NCBI GenBank assembly: GCA_040880065.1
Contig: JBBDJE010000003.1
Coordinates: 62,001 to 126,000, forward strand
Source: Abyssibius sp040880065
Lineage (GTDB): Bacteria > Pseudomonadota > Alphaproteobacteria > Rhodobacterales > Rhodobacteraceae
DNA length: 64,000 bases
Reading direction: 5' to 3'
The notes under the pieces are model-generated. The model was not told where the DNA came from and did not search any database. It saw only the letters and a list, made by a program, of their open reading frames with translations. Positions 16,700 to 26,381 of this stretch are shown here, one piece after another. Within the stretch, counting starts at the first letter, position 1; every line of letters starts with the position of its first letter. The translations under genes were made by a program, and so were the position numbers.

Positions 16700-16819
16700 G
16701 TTAGATTGAGCATATGATTAAGTGTTTTAAGCTTTTCGCCGAATCCGGGCTCTTCTCCAGAATAGGTCTGGGTTTGCCAATAAAATGGTGCGGCGACTGA
16801 AATTGGCAGAGGCGAAACA

Positions 16820-18040
16820 ATGGCGCTGTTGAAATTGAAAGAACGGAATATCGAGGCCTATTCGGTCGCGCAAAACCCCGAGAGTTTTGCCAAGCTGGGC
16901 TCGGATCTGGACGGGTTGTTTGGCGAGAACTGGGCTGAAATTACCTATGACAAGGCCGGTGAGGCTTTGGGCCGTGGCGAGCTTGCGGGTTCGGAAATTG
17001 TCATCGCCTGTGTCGAGCAACGCGACGAGAGCAACCTGCGCCCGATTGAAGCCTATATCAAGGCCGCCAAACGCGCTCATCTGCCGGTGATTATTGTCGC
17101 ACGCGATGTTGGCCCGTCGATGCTGCACCACTTGTTGCAACTCGGTGCCGACGACTTTGCCCCCTACCCGCTACCACATAACGCTTTGGCAAATATTTTT
17201 GATCGCTTGCAGCAAAAGCGCGACCAAATGGTCACGGACAGCCCAAAGCATCGTAACCGCCACGGTCTGATCATGCCGGTCTACAGCCCGTCAGGCGGGG
17301 TTGGCTGCACAACCTTTGCCGCAAACCTTGCTTGGGAAATGTCGCAACACACCCGCAAAACCGACCAACGCGTCGCGCTTGTGGATTTTGATTTTCAATA
17401 TGGCTCGGTCGCAACCTTGCTTGACCTGCCGCGCCGCGACGCGGTTTACGAATTGTTGACAGACCCGACGCAGATCAACGCTGATACGCTGAGCCAGGCT
17501 ATGACATCGTTCAAGTCGAGCATGGCGGTGTTGAGCGCGCCGCCCGAAGCCATGCCGCTTGATATTCTTCAACCCGAAGACATCCAGCGCATTCTTGGCC
17601 TGCTGCGCGAACGCTACGACTTTGTCGTCGTCGACCTGCCGCGCGCGCTGACCGAATGGTCCGGCACCATTCTGACCGAAGCCGAAACCTTCTTCTGCCT
17701 GCTGGAACTTGACATGCGCTCGGCCCAGAACCTGATGCGCTATCTGCGCGCCCTGCGCGCCGAGGACCTGCCGGGCGAGAAAATCCAGTATGTGCTGAAC
17801 CGTGCACCGGGCATTACCAATCTGAACGGCAAAAGCCGTATTGCACGGTTTTCTGAAAGCCTGGGCATCGAGATCAAAATTCTGCTGCCCGATGGTGGCC
17901 GCGCAATTACCGTTGCCGCCGATCAGGGTGTTCCTTTGTCGGATGGTGCGCCAAAGAACGCCCTGCGTAAGGAAATCCGCAAGATCGCCACGACAATCGT
18001 TGATCTGGCAACCGAGGCACGCGCCGCCATCGCCAACTAG
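16820..18040 (+). CDS. cpaE: Tad pilus ATPase-like localisation protein TadZ/CpaE
   Basis: A 406-residue protein with an N-terminal receiver-like domain (residues about 1-130, with IVARDVGPSMLHHLLQLGADDF) and a C-terminal ParA/MinD-like ATPase domain. The deviant Walker A is SPSGGVGCTTFAANLA, where the usual lysine after GGVG is Cys; DFDFQYGS and VVVDLPRAL follow. Such loss of lysine is common in TadZ proteins, which mark the cell pole for pilus assembly. It opens the second tad transcription unit and is followed 10 bases later by tadA. Confidence 0.9.
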   Translation: MALLKLKERNIEAYSVAQNPESFAKLGSDLDGLFGENWAEITYDKAGEALGRGELAGSEIVIACVEQRDESNLRPIEAYIKAAKRAHLPVIIVARDVGPSMLHHLLQLGADDFAPYPLPHNALANIFDRLQQKRDQMVTDSPKHRNRHGLIMPVYSPSGGVGCTTFAANLAWEMSQHTRKTDQRVALVDFDFQYGSVATLLDLPRRDAVYELLTDPTQINADTLSQAMTSFKSSMAVLSAPPEAMPLDILQPEDIQRILGLLRERYDFVVVDLPRALTEWSGTILTEAETFFCLLELDMRSAQNLMRYLRALRAEDLPGEKIQYVLNRAPGITNLNGKSRIARFSESLGIEIKILLPDGGRAITVAADQGVPLSDGAPKNALRKEIRKIATTIVDLATEARAAIAN

Positions 18041-18050
18041 GATGTAAACA

Positions 18051-19499
18051 ATGTTTCGACGGTTCAATCGCCCAGATAATTCGCCCGATGATGCGGCGCC
18101 GGAAAAGCTGCCGCCATTGACACTGGAACCGGAGGTGATTGTCAGCGCCAAGAAGCATACACCACCCAAGCTGTCGGAAGAAGAGCGCGACCGCATCGAT
18201 CGCGACCGTAAGAAGGCCGAGCGCTTCATGAATATCCGCATGGATATTCACAAACGCCTGCTAGAAACGCTCAACCTCGCCGCCATCGAAAAGGCATCAG
18301 ACGCCGATCTGCGCCGCGAAATCAGCGCAATTGCCCGCGAAGGCGTGCAGGAAATGGGCGTGGTGCTCAACGGCGCCGAGCAAAAGCAGCTTTTGCAAGA
18401 TCTGATGGACGAGGTCACCGGCCTTGGCCCGCTGGAACCCTTGCTGCAAGATCCATCAATAAACGATATTCTGGTCAACGGCCCGCACCAGATATTTGTC
18501 GAACGCTTCGGCAAGCTGGAGCTGACGCAAGTGCGCTTCAAGGATGACCGGCATTTACTGCGGGTGATCGACAAGATCGTATCTGCCGTTGGCCGCCGGG
18601 TCGATGAAAGCCACCCCTATGTCGACGCGCGTCTGGCCGATGGCTCGCGTTTCAACGCCATGGTCCCGCCCTGCGCGGTTGACGGTGCGCTGGTCTCCAT
18701 TCGTAAATTTTCCAAAGACAAGCTTTCCATTCCCGAACTGATCGAGTTTGGCGCTTTCAATGACGCCATGGCCACCTATCTGCAAGCCGCTGTGGCCTGC
18801 CGGCTCAACATTGTTGTTTCAGGCGGCACGGGTTCGGGTAAAACCACCACGCTCAACGCGCTTTCAAGCTATATCGACAATTCCGAGCGGATTTGTACCA
18901 TCGAGGATACTGCGGAGCTTCAGTTACAGCAAGTTCACGTGGCCCGCATGGAAAGCCGCCCACCCAATGTGGAAGGGCGCGGCGAGGTTGGCCAGCGCGA
19001 CCTTTTGCGCAACGCCCTGCGTATGCGCCCCGACCGCATTATCGTGGGCGAGACGCGCGGCGACGAAGTTATCGACATGCTGCAAGCCATGAATACCGGC
19101 CATGACGGCTCGATGACCACAATCCACGCCAACTCGGCGCGCGACGGACTGAGCCGTATGGAAAACATGATCGCGATGTCGGGAATTGAAATGCCGCTCA
19201 AGGCCATGCGCGCCCAGATTTCCAGCGCCGTTAACCTTGTTGTGCAGGTCAGCCGCCTGTCGGACGGGTCGCGCCGTATGGTCTCTATCACCGAGGTTAC
19301 GGGGATGGAGGGCGAGATTATCTCGATGCAGGAAATCTTCAAGTTCCAGCGAGAAAGCGTTGACGAGAGCGGTAAAATCCACGGAAAATTCACAGCAACC
19401 GGCCTGCGCACCGCCTTTGCCGAGCGCTTCAAGCAATGGGGCCATCCGCTGCCGAACCATATTTTCGCGGAAGCGCCCCGCCAACCCAAGGTAGGCTAG
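18051..19499 (+). CDS. cpaF: Tad pilus assembly ATPase TadA/CpaF
   Basis: A 482-residue cytoplasmic secretion ATPase that powers pilus extension. Walker A GGTGSGKTTTLNAL starts at residue 258 (Lys264); the Asp box is TIEDTAELQ; Walker B/His box is RPDRIIVGETRGDEV and GHDGSMTTIHANS. The N-terminal extension of about 80 residues is charged and typical of CpaF. It is followed after 1 base by tadB. Confidence 0.95.
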   Translation: MFRRFNRPDNSPDDAAPEKLPPLTLEPEVIVSAKKHTPPKLSEEERDRIDRDRKKAERFMNIRMDIHKRLLETLNLAAIEKASDADLRREISAIAREGVQEMGVVLNGAEQKQLLQDLMDEVTGLGPLEPLLQDPSINDILVNGPHQIFVERFGKLELTQVRFKDDRHLLRVIDKIVSAVGRRVDESHPYVDARLADGSRFNAMVPPCAVDGALVSIRKFSKDKLSIPELIEFGAFNDAMATYLQAAVACRLNIVVSGGTGSGKTTTLNALSSYIDNSERICTIEDTAELQLQQVHVARMESRPPNVEGRGEVGQRDLLRNALRMRPDRIIVGETRGDEVIDMLQAMNTGHDGSMTTIHANSARDGLSRMENMIAMSGIEMPLKAMRAQISSAVNLVVQVSRLSDGSRRMVSITEVTGMEGEIISMQEIFKFQRESVDESGKIHGKFTATGLRTAFAERFKQWGHPLPNHIFAEAPRQPKVG

Positions 19500-19500
19500 A

Positions 19501-20463
19501 ATGAGTATCGAACCGCTCATTTACGCGCTGATATTCATCGCGGTTTTTTTCCTGATCGAGGGGATCTATCTTGCCGCCTTTGGCAAATCCGTTCGGCTTG
19601 AAAGCCGCGTAAACCGTCGCTTGCAGCTATTGGAAAAGGGCGAAACCCGCGAAACGGTGATGGAAACGCTGCGCAAGGAGCGTGAACAGCATCGTGATGG
19701 CCGCGATGTTCCGCTGTTTACACCTTTGGCCAAACGCGCGGCTGCGGCCAACATCGCCTTTACCCCTGTCGCCTTGGTGGCGCTGGTATTGTTGCTAACG
19801 GTTATCACCTTTATTGGCCTGCATTTTTTCACAGGCGCGGGCATCACCACAAAAATCCCCGTATCCATTGCCATGGGCTATGGTGCGGTTTTTGTCTGGC
19901 TCGGCTCAAAGGCGAAAAAGCGGCTGGCATTGTTTGAAGAACAGCTCCCCGATGCGGTTGAGTTGATCGTGCGCTCGCTGCGCGTGGGCCACCCGTTTTC
20001 AAGCTCGATCAATATCGTCGCACAAGAAATGGCCGACCCGCTCGGCTCGGAATTCGGCGCTGTGGCCGATGAGGCGAGCTTTGGTGCCGATATTTCCGAA
20101 GGTCTGGTGCGGCTGTCACAGCGGATAGATTTGCAGGATTTGCGTTTTTTGGCGGTTGCGGTAACCATTCAAAGCCAGTCGGGCGGCAACCTTGCTGAAA
20201 TTCTGGACGGTTTGGCCAAGGTCATCCGCTCGCGCTTCAAGCTGTTCCGCCGCGTGAATGCCATCACTGCCGAGGCAAAATGGTCCGGCTGGTTTTTGTC
20301 GATCTTCCCCGTTGTCGCGCTGGTCATGATCAATGTCATGCAGCCCGGCTACTACGACGAGGTTGAGAAAACAGCCTATTTCCTGCCCGCTGCGATTGTT
20401 GTTTTTGCGTTTCTCGTTGTAAATATCATCTTCATGCGCGCCATGGTTAACATCAAGGTCTGA
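19501..20463 (+). CDS. tadB: Tad pilus platform protein TadB
   Basis: A 320-residue inner-membrane protein of the GspF/T2SSF type with membrane helices at about residues 5-25, 82-108, 115-135 and two at the C-terminus. The T2SSF domain contains LFEEQLPDAVELIVRSLRVG and the SGGNLAEILDGLAKVIR block. With TadC it forms the platform acted on by TadA. It follows tadA by one base. Confidence 0.93.
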   Translation: MSIEPLIYALIFIAVFFLIEGIYLAAFGKSVRLESRVNRRLQLLEKGETRETVMETLRKEREQHRDGRDVPLFTPLAKRAAAANIAFTPVALVALVLLLTVITFIGLHFFTGAGITTKIPVSIAMGYGAVFVWLGSKAKKRLALFEEQLPDAVELIVRSLRVGHPFSSSINIVAQEMADPLGSEFGAVADEASFGADISEGLVRLSQRIDLQDLRFLAVAVTIQSQSGGNLAEILDGLAKVIRSRFKLFRRVNAITAEAKWSGWFLSIFPVVALVMINVMQPGYYDEVEKTAYFLPAAIVVFAFLVVNIIFMRAMVNIKV

Positions 20464-20467
20464 TCGG

Positions 20468-21448
20468 GTGAGTGCAATTACATACAGCTACGAGTTTGTT
20501 CTCGCGGCCCTTGGCCCGCTCGGCCCGCTCATGGTTGCAGGCGGGCTTGGCCTGCTGCTCATCCTCATCTCGATCCCCTTCGCGCTAAAATCCGGCCCAA
20601 ACCCGTTTGAGCGGCTCGGGCGCGGCAGCCTCGGTTTTTCGGGCGGCGACGGTGAAAAAACCGCGCTCAACCTGCGCTATAAAAGCGGCAAGTTCGACCT
20701 ATCGCGCTTTGATCAATACCTTACGCCGCAAGACCAGAAAGAGTTTTCTGCGGTCCGGCTAAAGCTCATTCAGGCTGGCTATCGTTCCAAATCTGCGGTC
20801 GGCAATTTCGCCTTTGCGCGCATGGCCGGCGGGCTGACACTTATCTTGCTTGGCGTGTTGCTCATGTTGGTGCGGGGCCAGGATTTTTCGGCGGCCACTG
20901 CAGCGTTTTATATTATTTTTCCCGGTGTTATCGGCTATTACGGGCCGACCTATTGGGTCGAACGCCGCCGCCAGTCGCGGCAGGAAATGGTCACTAACGG
21001 CTTTCCTGACGCGCTTGATATGATGCTGATTTGCGTCGAAGCGGGCCAATCGCTCGATCAGGCTATTTTGCGCGTTGCCAAGGAAATCAAGAACTCCAGC
21101 GAGGCTTTGGCCGAGGAATTCGAGATCGTCGCCAACGAAATCCGGGCCGGCAAGGAGCGCGTAGTCGTGCTGCGCGATATGGCTGAACGCTGCGGTGTCA
21201 ACGACATTTCGGCCTTTGTAACCGTGCTTGTGCAATCGGCCACATTCGGTACATCCATTTCCGATGCGCTGCGTGTCTATGCATCTGAAATGCGTGACAA
21301 ACGCGTTATGCGCGCCGAGGAAAAGGCCAACGTGCTGCCCACAAAACTGACACTTGGCACCATGCTGTTCACCGTGCCGCCGTTGCTGATCATTCTGGTT
21401 GGCCCGTCGATTCTGGATATCTACATCAACCTTCTAGGGGGCGGTTAG
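20468..21448 (+). CDS. tadC: Tad pilus platform protein TadC
   Basis: A 326-residue T2SSF-domain membrane protein, partner of TadB. The core reads NGFPDALDMMLICVEAGQS followed by SLDQAILRVAKEI, and a second block FVTVLVQSATFGTSISDALR; the C-terminus is one long helix pair. The start is a GTG 4 bases after the tadB stop. Its TAG stop shares one base with the GTG of the TPR lipoprotein gene. Confidence 0.92.
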   Translation: MSAITYSYEFVLAALGPLGPLMVAGGLGLLLILISIPFALKSGPNPFERLGRGSLGFSGGDGEKTALNLRYKSGKFDLSRFDQYLTPQDQKEFSAVRLKLIQAGYRSKSAVGNFAFARMAGGLTLILLGVLLMLVRGQDFSAATAAFYIIFPGVIGYYGPTYWVERRRQSRQEMVTNGFPDALDMMLICVEAGQSLDQAILRVAKEIKNSSEALAEEFEIVANEIRAGKERVVVLRDMAERCGVNDISAFVTVLVQSATFGTSISDALRVYASEMRDKRVMRAEEKANVLPTKLTLGTMLFTVPPLLIILVGPSILDIYINLLGGG

Positions 21449-22014
21449 TGTTATTGCGCAAAGGCTTTGCGCTTGCAGCGGTTTTTGGTCTACTCGCCGC
21501 GTGTATGCCGTCCGAGCGCATCCGCACAGAACGCCAAGGCCCGCCGCCGCCACCCGGCACCGTGCGGATCACCGAAGCGGTTGACGGTTTGCAGGTCGGC
21601 CATAACATGATGGCCGCCGGTGAATACCAGTTGGCGCTCGACGCTTATGTGCGCGGCATCGAGGAACACGGGCTCAACGCCGATGTGCTCAGCGCCATCG
21701 GCTCGGCCAACCTGCGACTTGGCCGCCTTAACCAGGCAGTGGGCTACCTTGAGCGCGCTGTAGAACTTGATGACGCATTCGCCGCGGCGTGGAATAATCT
21801 TGGCGTCATTTACATCGCGCTCAACCGATTACCGCAAGCGCGCGGCGCATTCGAGCGGGCTTTCGCGCTCGATAACGGTGATTCCGACGAAATCCGCCAA
21901 AATCTGGTGCTGGCATTGAGTCTGTTGGGTGACACTTCGCAAGAAACCGCCGACGATGTGCAATTCCTTCTGGTCCGGCGCGGGGCGGGGCGTTACCTGT
22001 TACTTGGGCAATAA
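21448..22014 (+). CDS. tadD: TadD-like TPR lipoprotein
   Basis: A 188-residue lipoprotein with lipobox LLAAC near residue 19 and three to four tetratricopeptide repeats (for example NMMAAGEYQLALDAYVRGIE and LGRLNQAVGYLERAVELDD). TadD-type proteins act as periplasmic pilotins or assembly factors. GTG start overlapping the tadC stop suggests translational coupling. Confidence 0.85.
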   Translation: MLLRKGFALAAVFGLLAACMPSERIRTERQGPPPPPGTVRITEAVDGLQVGHNMMAAGEYQLALDAYVRGIEEHGLNADVLSAIGSANLRLGRLNQAVGYLERAVELDDAFAAAWNNLGVIYIALNRLPQARGAFERAFALDNGDSDEIRQNLVLALSLLGDTSQETADDVQFLLVRRGAGRYLLLGQ

Positions 22015-22042
22015 AAAGCAAAAAAGAAACAGAGGCGCTGAT

Positions 22043-22900
22043 ATGGGCAAGATTTACTACTTTCCGCTGATGGCCGTGCTGTTGCTTTCGGCATGTGGCG
22101 GCGCGCGCCAAGGCATGGACAATTCCGATGAGCTTGCCTCGATCGAGGCGATAGACGATGCAACTGTCGCCGAAATCATGCTCAACGCGGGCGATGCGCA
22201 GCAGGCTGTTGCGTTTTTCCGTGGCAAGCTTGCTGAAGAACCCAACCGCGTGGACTATAAGCGCGGCTTGGCGCAATCCTATATCCGTGCCCGCCAATAC
22301 GCCGAAGCTGTGCTCATCTACGAACAAATGGACGCCGCAGGCCAGGCCAACAATGATGATCTGATGGCGCTGGCCGATGCCTATTTGCGCAATGGCGGCT
22401 GGGCCGAGGCGCGCGCCACGCTCGCCAAAGTGCCGCCCACACTTGAAACCTATGACCGCTACCGTATCGAGGCACTTCTTGCCGACCATAACCAGGAATG
22501 GGACCGGGCCGATAGCTTTTATGAAACCGCGCGCGGGCTGACCACAACGCCCGCCAGCATTCTGAACAACTGGGGCTATTCCAAGCGTGTTCGTGGCGAG
22601 TATGAAGCCGCCGAACGCCTGTTCCGTCAGGCATTGTCTTACGACAGCGACCTGTTTACAGCTAAAACCAACCTTGCAGTTGTGCGCGCCTTGCAAGGCA
22701 ATTATCGTCTGCCCATCATTCCGATGACCGATGTGGAAAAAGCCGTGCTGCTCTATGAAGTTGCCCGTATCGCGGCCAACCGTGGCGACCGCGATATCGC
22801 GCGCGGCCTGCTGGAACAGGCGATTGACACGCATCCGCAACATTTTGATGCTGCCGTGCAGGCGCTCTCCACCCTCAACTCTGCAGGCCCGAACGAGTAA
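22043..22900 (+). CDS. TPR-repeat lipoprotein of the tad locus
   Basis: A 285-residue lipoprotein (MGKIYYFPLMAVLLLSAC, acylated at Cys18) with several TPR-like helix pairs, for instance MLNAGDAQQAVAFFRGKLAE and YEAAERLFRQALSYDSDLF. The ATG at 22043 is preceded by AGAGG. Longer in-frame extensions would overlap the preceding gene. It is probably a second TadD-like assembly factor. Its stop overlaps the prepilin peptidase start (TAATG). Confidence 0.85.
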   Translation: MGKIYYFPLMAVLLLSACGGARQGMDNSDELASIEAIDDATVAEIMLNAGDAQQAVAFFRGKLAEEPNRVDYKRGLAQSYIRARQYAEAVLIYEQMDAAGQANNDDLMALADAYLRNGGWAEARATLAKVPPTLETYDRYRIEALLADHNQEWDRADSFYETARGLTTTPASILNNWGYSKRVRGEYEAAERLFRQALSYDSDLFTAKTNLAVVRALQGNYRLPIIPMTDVEKAVLLYEVARIAANRGDRDIARGLLEQAIDTHPQHFDAAVQALSTLNSAGPNE

Positions 22901-23382
22901 TGACATACTGGGCACTGATACTGCTGATACTAACCCTGCCGGTTTCGCTCCTCATCGTCTATTACGATGTGCGCTATATGCGTATTCCCAACAAGCTTGT
23001 GCTGCTGACCGCGCTTATATTTCTGGCAACCGGGCCATTCCTGTTCACCTTTCAGGATTATATTATCCGCGCTTCGCTTGGGTTGTTCATGCTGATTCTG
23101 GGCTTTTTGCTGCATCTTACCGGTCGCGTTCCGGGCGGCGATATCAAATATGCTGCCGCACTCTTGCCCTATATCGCCATTGCACATTTGGTTGAATTTC
23201 TGCTCATCCTTGCGGTGATGGGGATATTGGGGGTGCTGCTGCACCGCAGCGTTAAGTGGATTGGTCTGGCACCTGCTGACTGGGTGTCATGGCAGCGCCC
23301 GGGTGCCTTTCCCTACGGGCTATCGCTGGCAATGGCGCTGCTGTTTTACCTGATACGCACCGCATTTATTGCGGCCGGTTAA
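22900..23382 (+). CDS. cpaA: prepilin peptidase TadV/CpaA
   Basis: A 160-residue membrane aspartic protease of family A24. The two catalytic aspartates are Asp23 (YYDVRYMRIPN) and Asp81 (GRVPGGDIKY), with about five membrane helices. It cleaves the leaders of the Flp prepilins after glycine. It is the last gene of the tad unit, and its end overlaps by 17 bases the convergent gene at 23366. Confidence 0.93.
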   Translation: MTYWALILLILTLPVSLLIVYYDVRYMRIPNKLVLLTALIFLATGPFLFTFQDYIIRASLGLFMLILGFLLHLTGRVPGGDIKYAAALLPYIAIAHLVEFLLILAVMGILGVLLHRSVKWIGLAPADWVSWQRPGAFPYGLSLAMALLFYLIRTAFIAAG

Positions 23383-24922
23383 CCGCAAACAGGAACATCA
23401 GCGGCGTTTCCTCTACGAGTTCAAGCTGCAAGCCGCTCGCTTCCAGCGCATCCATGGCCTTTTCGCGCGCATCCACGCTGAGCGGGCATTTGGGCAGCAC
23501 CACGTAATCGGCATCATCAAAACCCGGATCAGCACCGTAATACCATGGCGCGCCGCCCCTGAGCACACGTAAATCGCTGATCAGCGGCATGATGTTGACA
23601 AGGTCGGCCAAAAACACGCCCGCATCCTTATCACCCGTATGTGCGACCACGGCTTGCGCATAGGCCACTGCAAGCCGCACAAGCCCATCATTCAGACGAC
23701 AATCGGGCACGGTTACGCCGTTAAATTCGCGCAAAGGCTCACCATCGGAAAGGCCGGGTGCCGGTTGCACGATATCGGATTCGGCCAGCCGTTCCTTGCG
23801 CAGCAAAATATCGGAAATCGGGCCTTCATCGACGATCCGCCCGAAAGCGGCCCAATCAACAAACACACTGCGCGACAGCGACATGGTCATGGTCATCATC
23901 GTTGGCGCTATGGCCACGCAGGCAATGGTTGCCAGCACAAACCCCTGTTCGCGGGCGCGTGGCAGCGCGGGCAGGTTTGCCAGCACAAGCAGCGCCACGA
24001 AGAACAGCCATTTCGGGTCATTTCCCCAGTTCTGCCACGTGGTCACCACAAAGGCCGGGGCAAGGAGCAACAGATAGAGGCCCAGTTTTTGCTGCCCGGT
24101 TTTGCGCAACCAGATGATCGCCCCCACAAGCGCAACCGAACCTGCAATAAATTTCGGTGAACTCAACGTGCTGATCAGGTTCTCGCCAGGTTGCGTGCGT
24201 TGCGAATGCAGCGCGACCTGTAGCAAATCTTGCGCATAGGCCTGCCAAAAGGCAAAGCCAAGAATGACAGTAGTTATCGCAAAGACGGTCACGCCAATAA
24301 GCGCGGCGATACCAGCCACCGAAACCCGCCCCTGCGCCAACAGAATAATGGTAATAGGTGGTGCGAAGGCCACGAAAAACGTCATTTTGGTCAGGGCAAG
24401 CAGTGAAAGCCCAATGCCGACCAGCAGGCCAAGGCTACGCGCTCGCTCGCCCTCGGGGGCCGGCCACATAATGCCAACAAGCATGATGAACACTATGGCC
24501 CAAGCCCAGCGGTTATAAAACATCGACAGCGAGGTCGCCGCCGCCCCCCCCCCGTAAATCAGCGCAGCCGCCAAAATGAGCATGGCTGCCCCGAAAACCA
24601 TCCGCAACCAGCCCTGCATGCGGGTTTGCCCGACCCACCACACGGCCGGTGCGATCAATAGGGCCACCAGAAGGTTGGACAGAAGTGCCGCCTTGCCACC
24701 GGCAAAACCCAGCGACAGGAACATGGCCATGGGCGCGATCGACAGAATGCCGAGCGGGGTCATGAAATCCAGATGCGGAATTTCGCCATTGCGCATCCGC
24801 AACCCGGCGTCGATCATGTGAAACAGGTCGCCTTCATGGCCGGAAATACCAACTCGTGTCGGAAAGCCCATTGCAAAACCAATTACGGCCAGCAGCGCCA
24901 GTAAAAACAGGGCAAAACGCAT
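23366..24922 (-). CDS. large multi-pass membrane protein, GT-C glycosyltransferase-like
   Basis: A 518-residue protein with about ten membrane helices and a C-terminal soluble domain of about 150 residues. The first external loop after helix 1 carries GHEGDLFHMIDAG and GEIPHLDFMTP, a layout seen in GT-C-fold glycosyltransferases that use polyprenyl-phosphate sugars, where acidic residues in this loop bind metal or sugar phosphate. No exact family is recognised. The ATG at 24922 is spaced 8 bases from GAGG; a GTG 6 bases upstream is too close. A run of ten G residues lies within the coding strand at 24544-24553. Confidence 0.6.
   Translation of the reverse strand: MRFALFLLALLAVIGFAMGFPTRVGISGHEGDLFHMIDAGLRMRNGEIPHLDFMTPLGILSIAPMAMFLSLGFAGGKAALLSNLLVALLIAPAVWWVGQTRMQGWLRMVFGAAMLILAAALIYGGGAAATSLSMFYNRWAWAIVFIMLVGIMWPAPEGERARSLGLLVGIGLSLLALTKMTFFVAFAPPITIILLAQGRVSVAGIAALIGVTVFAITTVILGFAFWQAYAQDLLQVALHSQRTQPGENLISTLSSPKFIAGSVALVGAIIWLRKTGQQKLGLYLLLLAPAFVVTTWQNWGNDPKWLFFVALLVLANLPALPRAREQGFVLATIACVAIAPTMMTMTMSLSRSVFVDWAAFGRIVDEGPISDILLRKERLAESDIVQPAPGLSDGEPLREFNGVTVPDCRLNDGLVRLAVAYAQAVVAHTGDKDAGVFLADLVNIMPLISDLRVLRGGAPWYYGADPGFDDADYVVLPKCPLSVDAREKAMDALEASGLQLELVEETPLMFLFAVNRPQ
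24544..24553 (-). repeat. homopolymer tract G10 inside the GT-C-like gene
   Basis: Ten consecutive C on the plus strand, read as G in the gene, encode part of IYGGGAAATS. Tracts of this length are prone to slippage, so this could be a source of phase variation or a sequencing error site. The frame is intact here. Confidence 0.9.
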
Positions 24923-25079
24923 AAACACTACCTCAATTCAAGCCAGGACCAGCACAGCGACCAGAATTGGCCTGCAAACTTTTGAGAAATATGCAAAAAT
25001 GCGCGGCAGATTGCACGCGGTAAGTTGCGCAACCCGCGCTGCGCGCTAAAATCGCGACAAAACCAAGGGTGAAAATACC

Positions 25080-26381
25080 ATGAATATTCCTGCAAAAGCC
25101 ATTGGCGCGCCTGAAGCGCCGCGCACCACCGCGCAACTGGGCATCAGCCCGACGCTTCAGCGCGAAATTCTGGTCAAGACCATGTTCCGCCGCAGCCTTG
25201 ACAGTGTGACAGAGATTGCCGCCGCACTTTCAGTAACCGTGCCCATTGCACAAGACCTGATTGACCGGGCGCGCGAGCAAAAGCTGATCGAGACTCTGGG
25301 CGCTTCGCGGCTGGATGAAACCAAAGAGCTTCGCTTTCAGCTAACCGATGCTGGCCGCCGCCTTGCGCAAGATGCGCTGGCCCAATCGGAGTATTATGGC
25401 GCGATGCCCGTGCCGCTGCTTGATTACGAAAAGCAGGTGCGCCGCCAGTCCATTCGCAACGCAGCTGTTTCGCGCGAGGATCTGGTATCGAGCTTTGCCA
25501 ACCTCATCATCGCTGACGAAATGTTCGAGCAACTCGGGCCAGCCGTGAATGCCAGCCGCTCGATTCTCATGTATGGGCCGCCGGGTAACGGTAAATCCTC
25601 GCTCGCCAACGCAATTTGCGACGCTTATCACGATGCGGTTTATGTGCCGCAATTCCTTGAATATGGCGGCAATGTCATTGCGGTGTTCGACCCGCTTATT
25701 CACCGCGAAATCAAGAAAGACGAAGCCGAGGGCGCCAGCCTGCGCCTTGCCTCGGCCAGCCACGACCCGCGCTATGTGCTGTGCTACCGCCCCACCGTTA
25801 TTACCGGCGGTGAACTTACGCTGGATATGCTCGATCTGTCGTATAATCCGGTCAGCCGCACCTATCAGGCACCCTTGCAGCTAAAGTCGGCTGGCGGGGT
25901 GTTTATTGTGGACGACCTTGGCCGTCAGGTGGCCAGCCCACAGGCACTGGTGAACCGCTGGATTGTGCCAATGGAGCATGGCTACGACATTTTAACCCTG
26001 CAATCGGGGCAAAAATTTACAGTGCCGTTTGACACCAAGGTCGTATTTTCAACCAACTTTCCGCCCAGCAAGATCTTTGATAAAGCGGCGCTGCGGCGTA
26101 TTTATTACAAAATCTATGTCGGCAATCCGGGGCGCGAAGTGTTTGTGCGCATTTTCGTTTCAACCGCCAAGCGCTATCCGATCGAGTTCAGCGAAGAGGT
26201 GCTGATGTATCTACTCACCAAGAAATACCCGATAGTTGATAACGAATATGCCGCCTTCCACGCTACCTTCCTCATTGAACAGATGATCGCGGCCTGCGCC
26301 TATCATGGCGAGCCTGCGCGCATGTCCATTCCTCTGGTTGATGCAGCTTGGGAGCATTTGTTCATTCGCGAAGGGGAATAA
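25080..26381 (+). CDS. winged-helix AAA ATPase of unknown role
   Basis: A 433-residue protein. Residues about 20-105 look like a winged helix-turn-helix (SVTEIAAALSVTVPIAQDLI and LRFQLTDAGRRLAQ). The AAA domain follows with Walker A GPPGNGKSS at residues 166-174 (Lys172), Walker B GVFIVDDLGRQ, and sensor-1 VVFSTNFPP. It was remembered as an 'ATPase with chaperone activity' type often found close to tad loci in alphaproteobacteria, but the substrate is unknown. It is separated from the tad unit by the GT-C-like gene on the other strand. Its 3' end overlaps the helicase reading frame. Confidence 0.75.
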   Translation: MNIPAKAIGAPEAPRTTAQLGISPTLQREILVKTMFRRSLDSVTEIAAALSVTVPIAQDLIDRAREQKLIETLGASRLDETKELRFQLTDAGRRLAQDALAQSEYYGAMPVPLLDYEKQVRRQSIRNAAVSREDLVSSFANLIIADEMFEQLGPAVNASRSILMYGPPGNGKSSLANAICDAYHDAVYVPQFLEYGGNVIAVFDPLIHREIKKDEAEGASLRLASASHDPRYVLCYRPTVITGGELTLDMLDLSYNPVSRTYQAPLQLKSAGGVFIVDDLGRQVASPQALVNRWIVPMEHGYDILTLQSGQKFTVPFDTKVVFSTNFPPSKIFDKAALRRIYYKIYVGNPGREVFVRIFVSTAKRYPIEFSEEVLMYLLTKKYPIVDNEYAAFHATFLIEQMIAACAYHGEPARMSIPLVDAAWEHLFIREGE

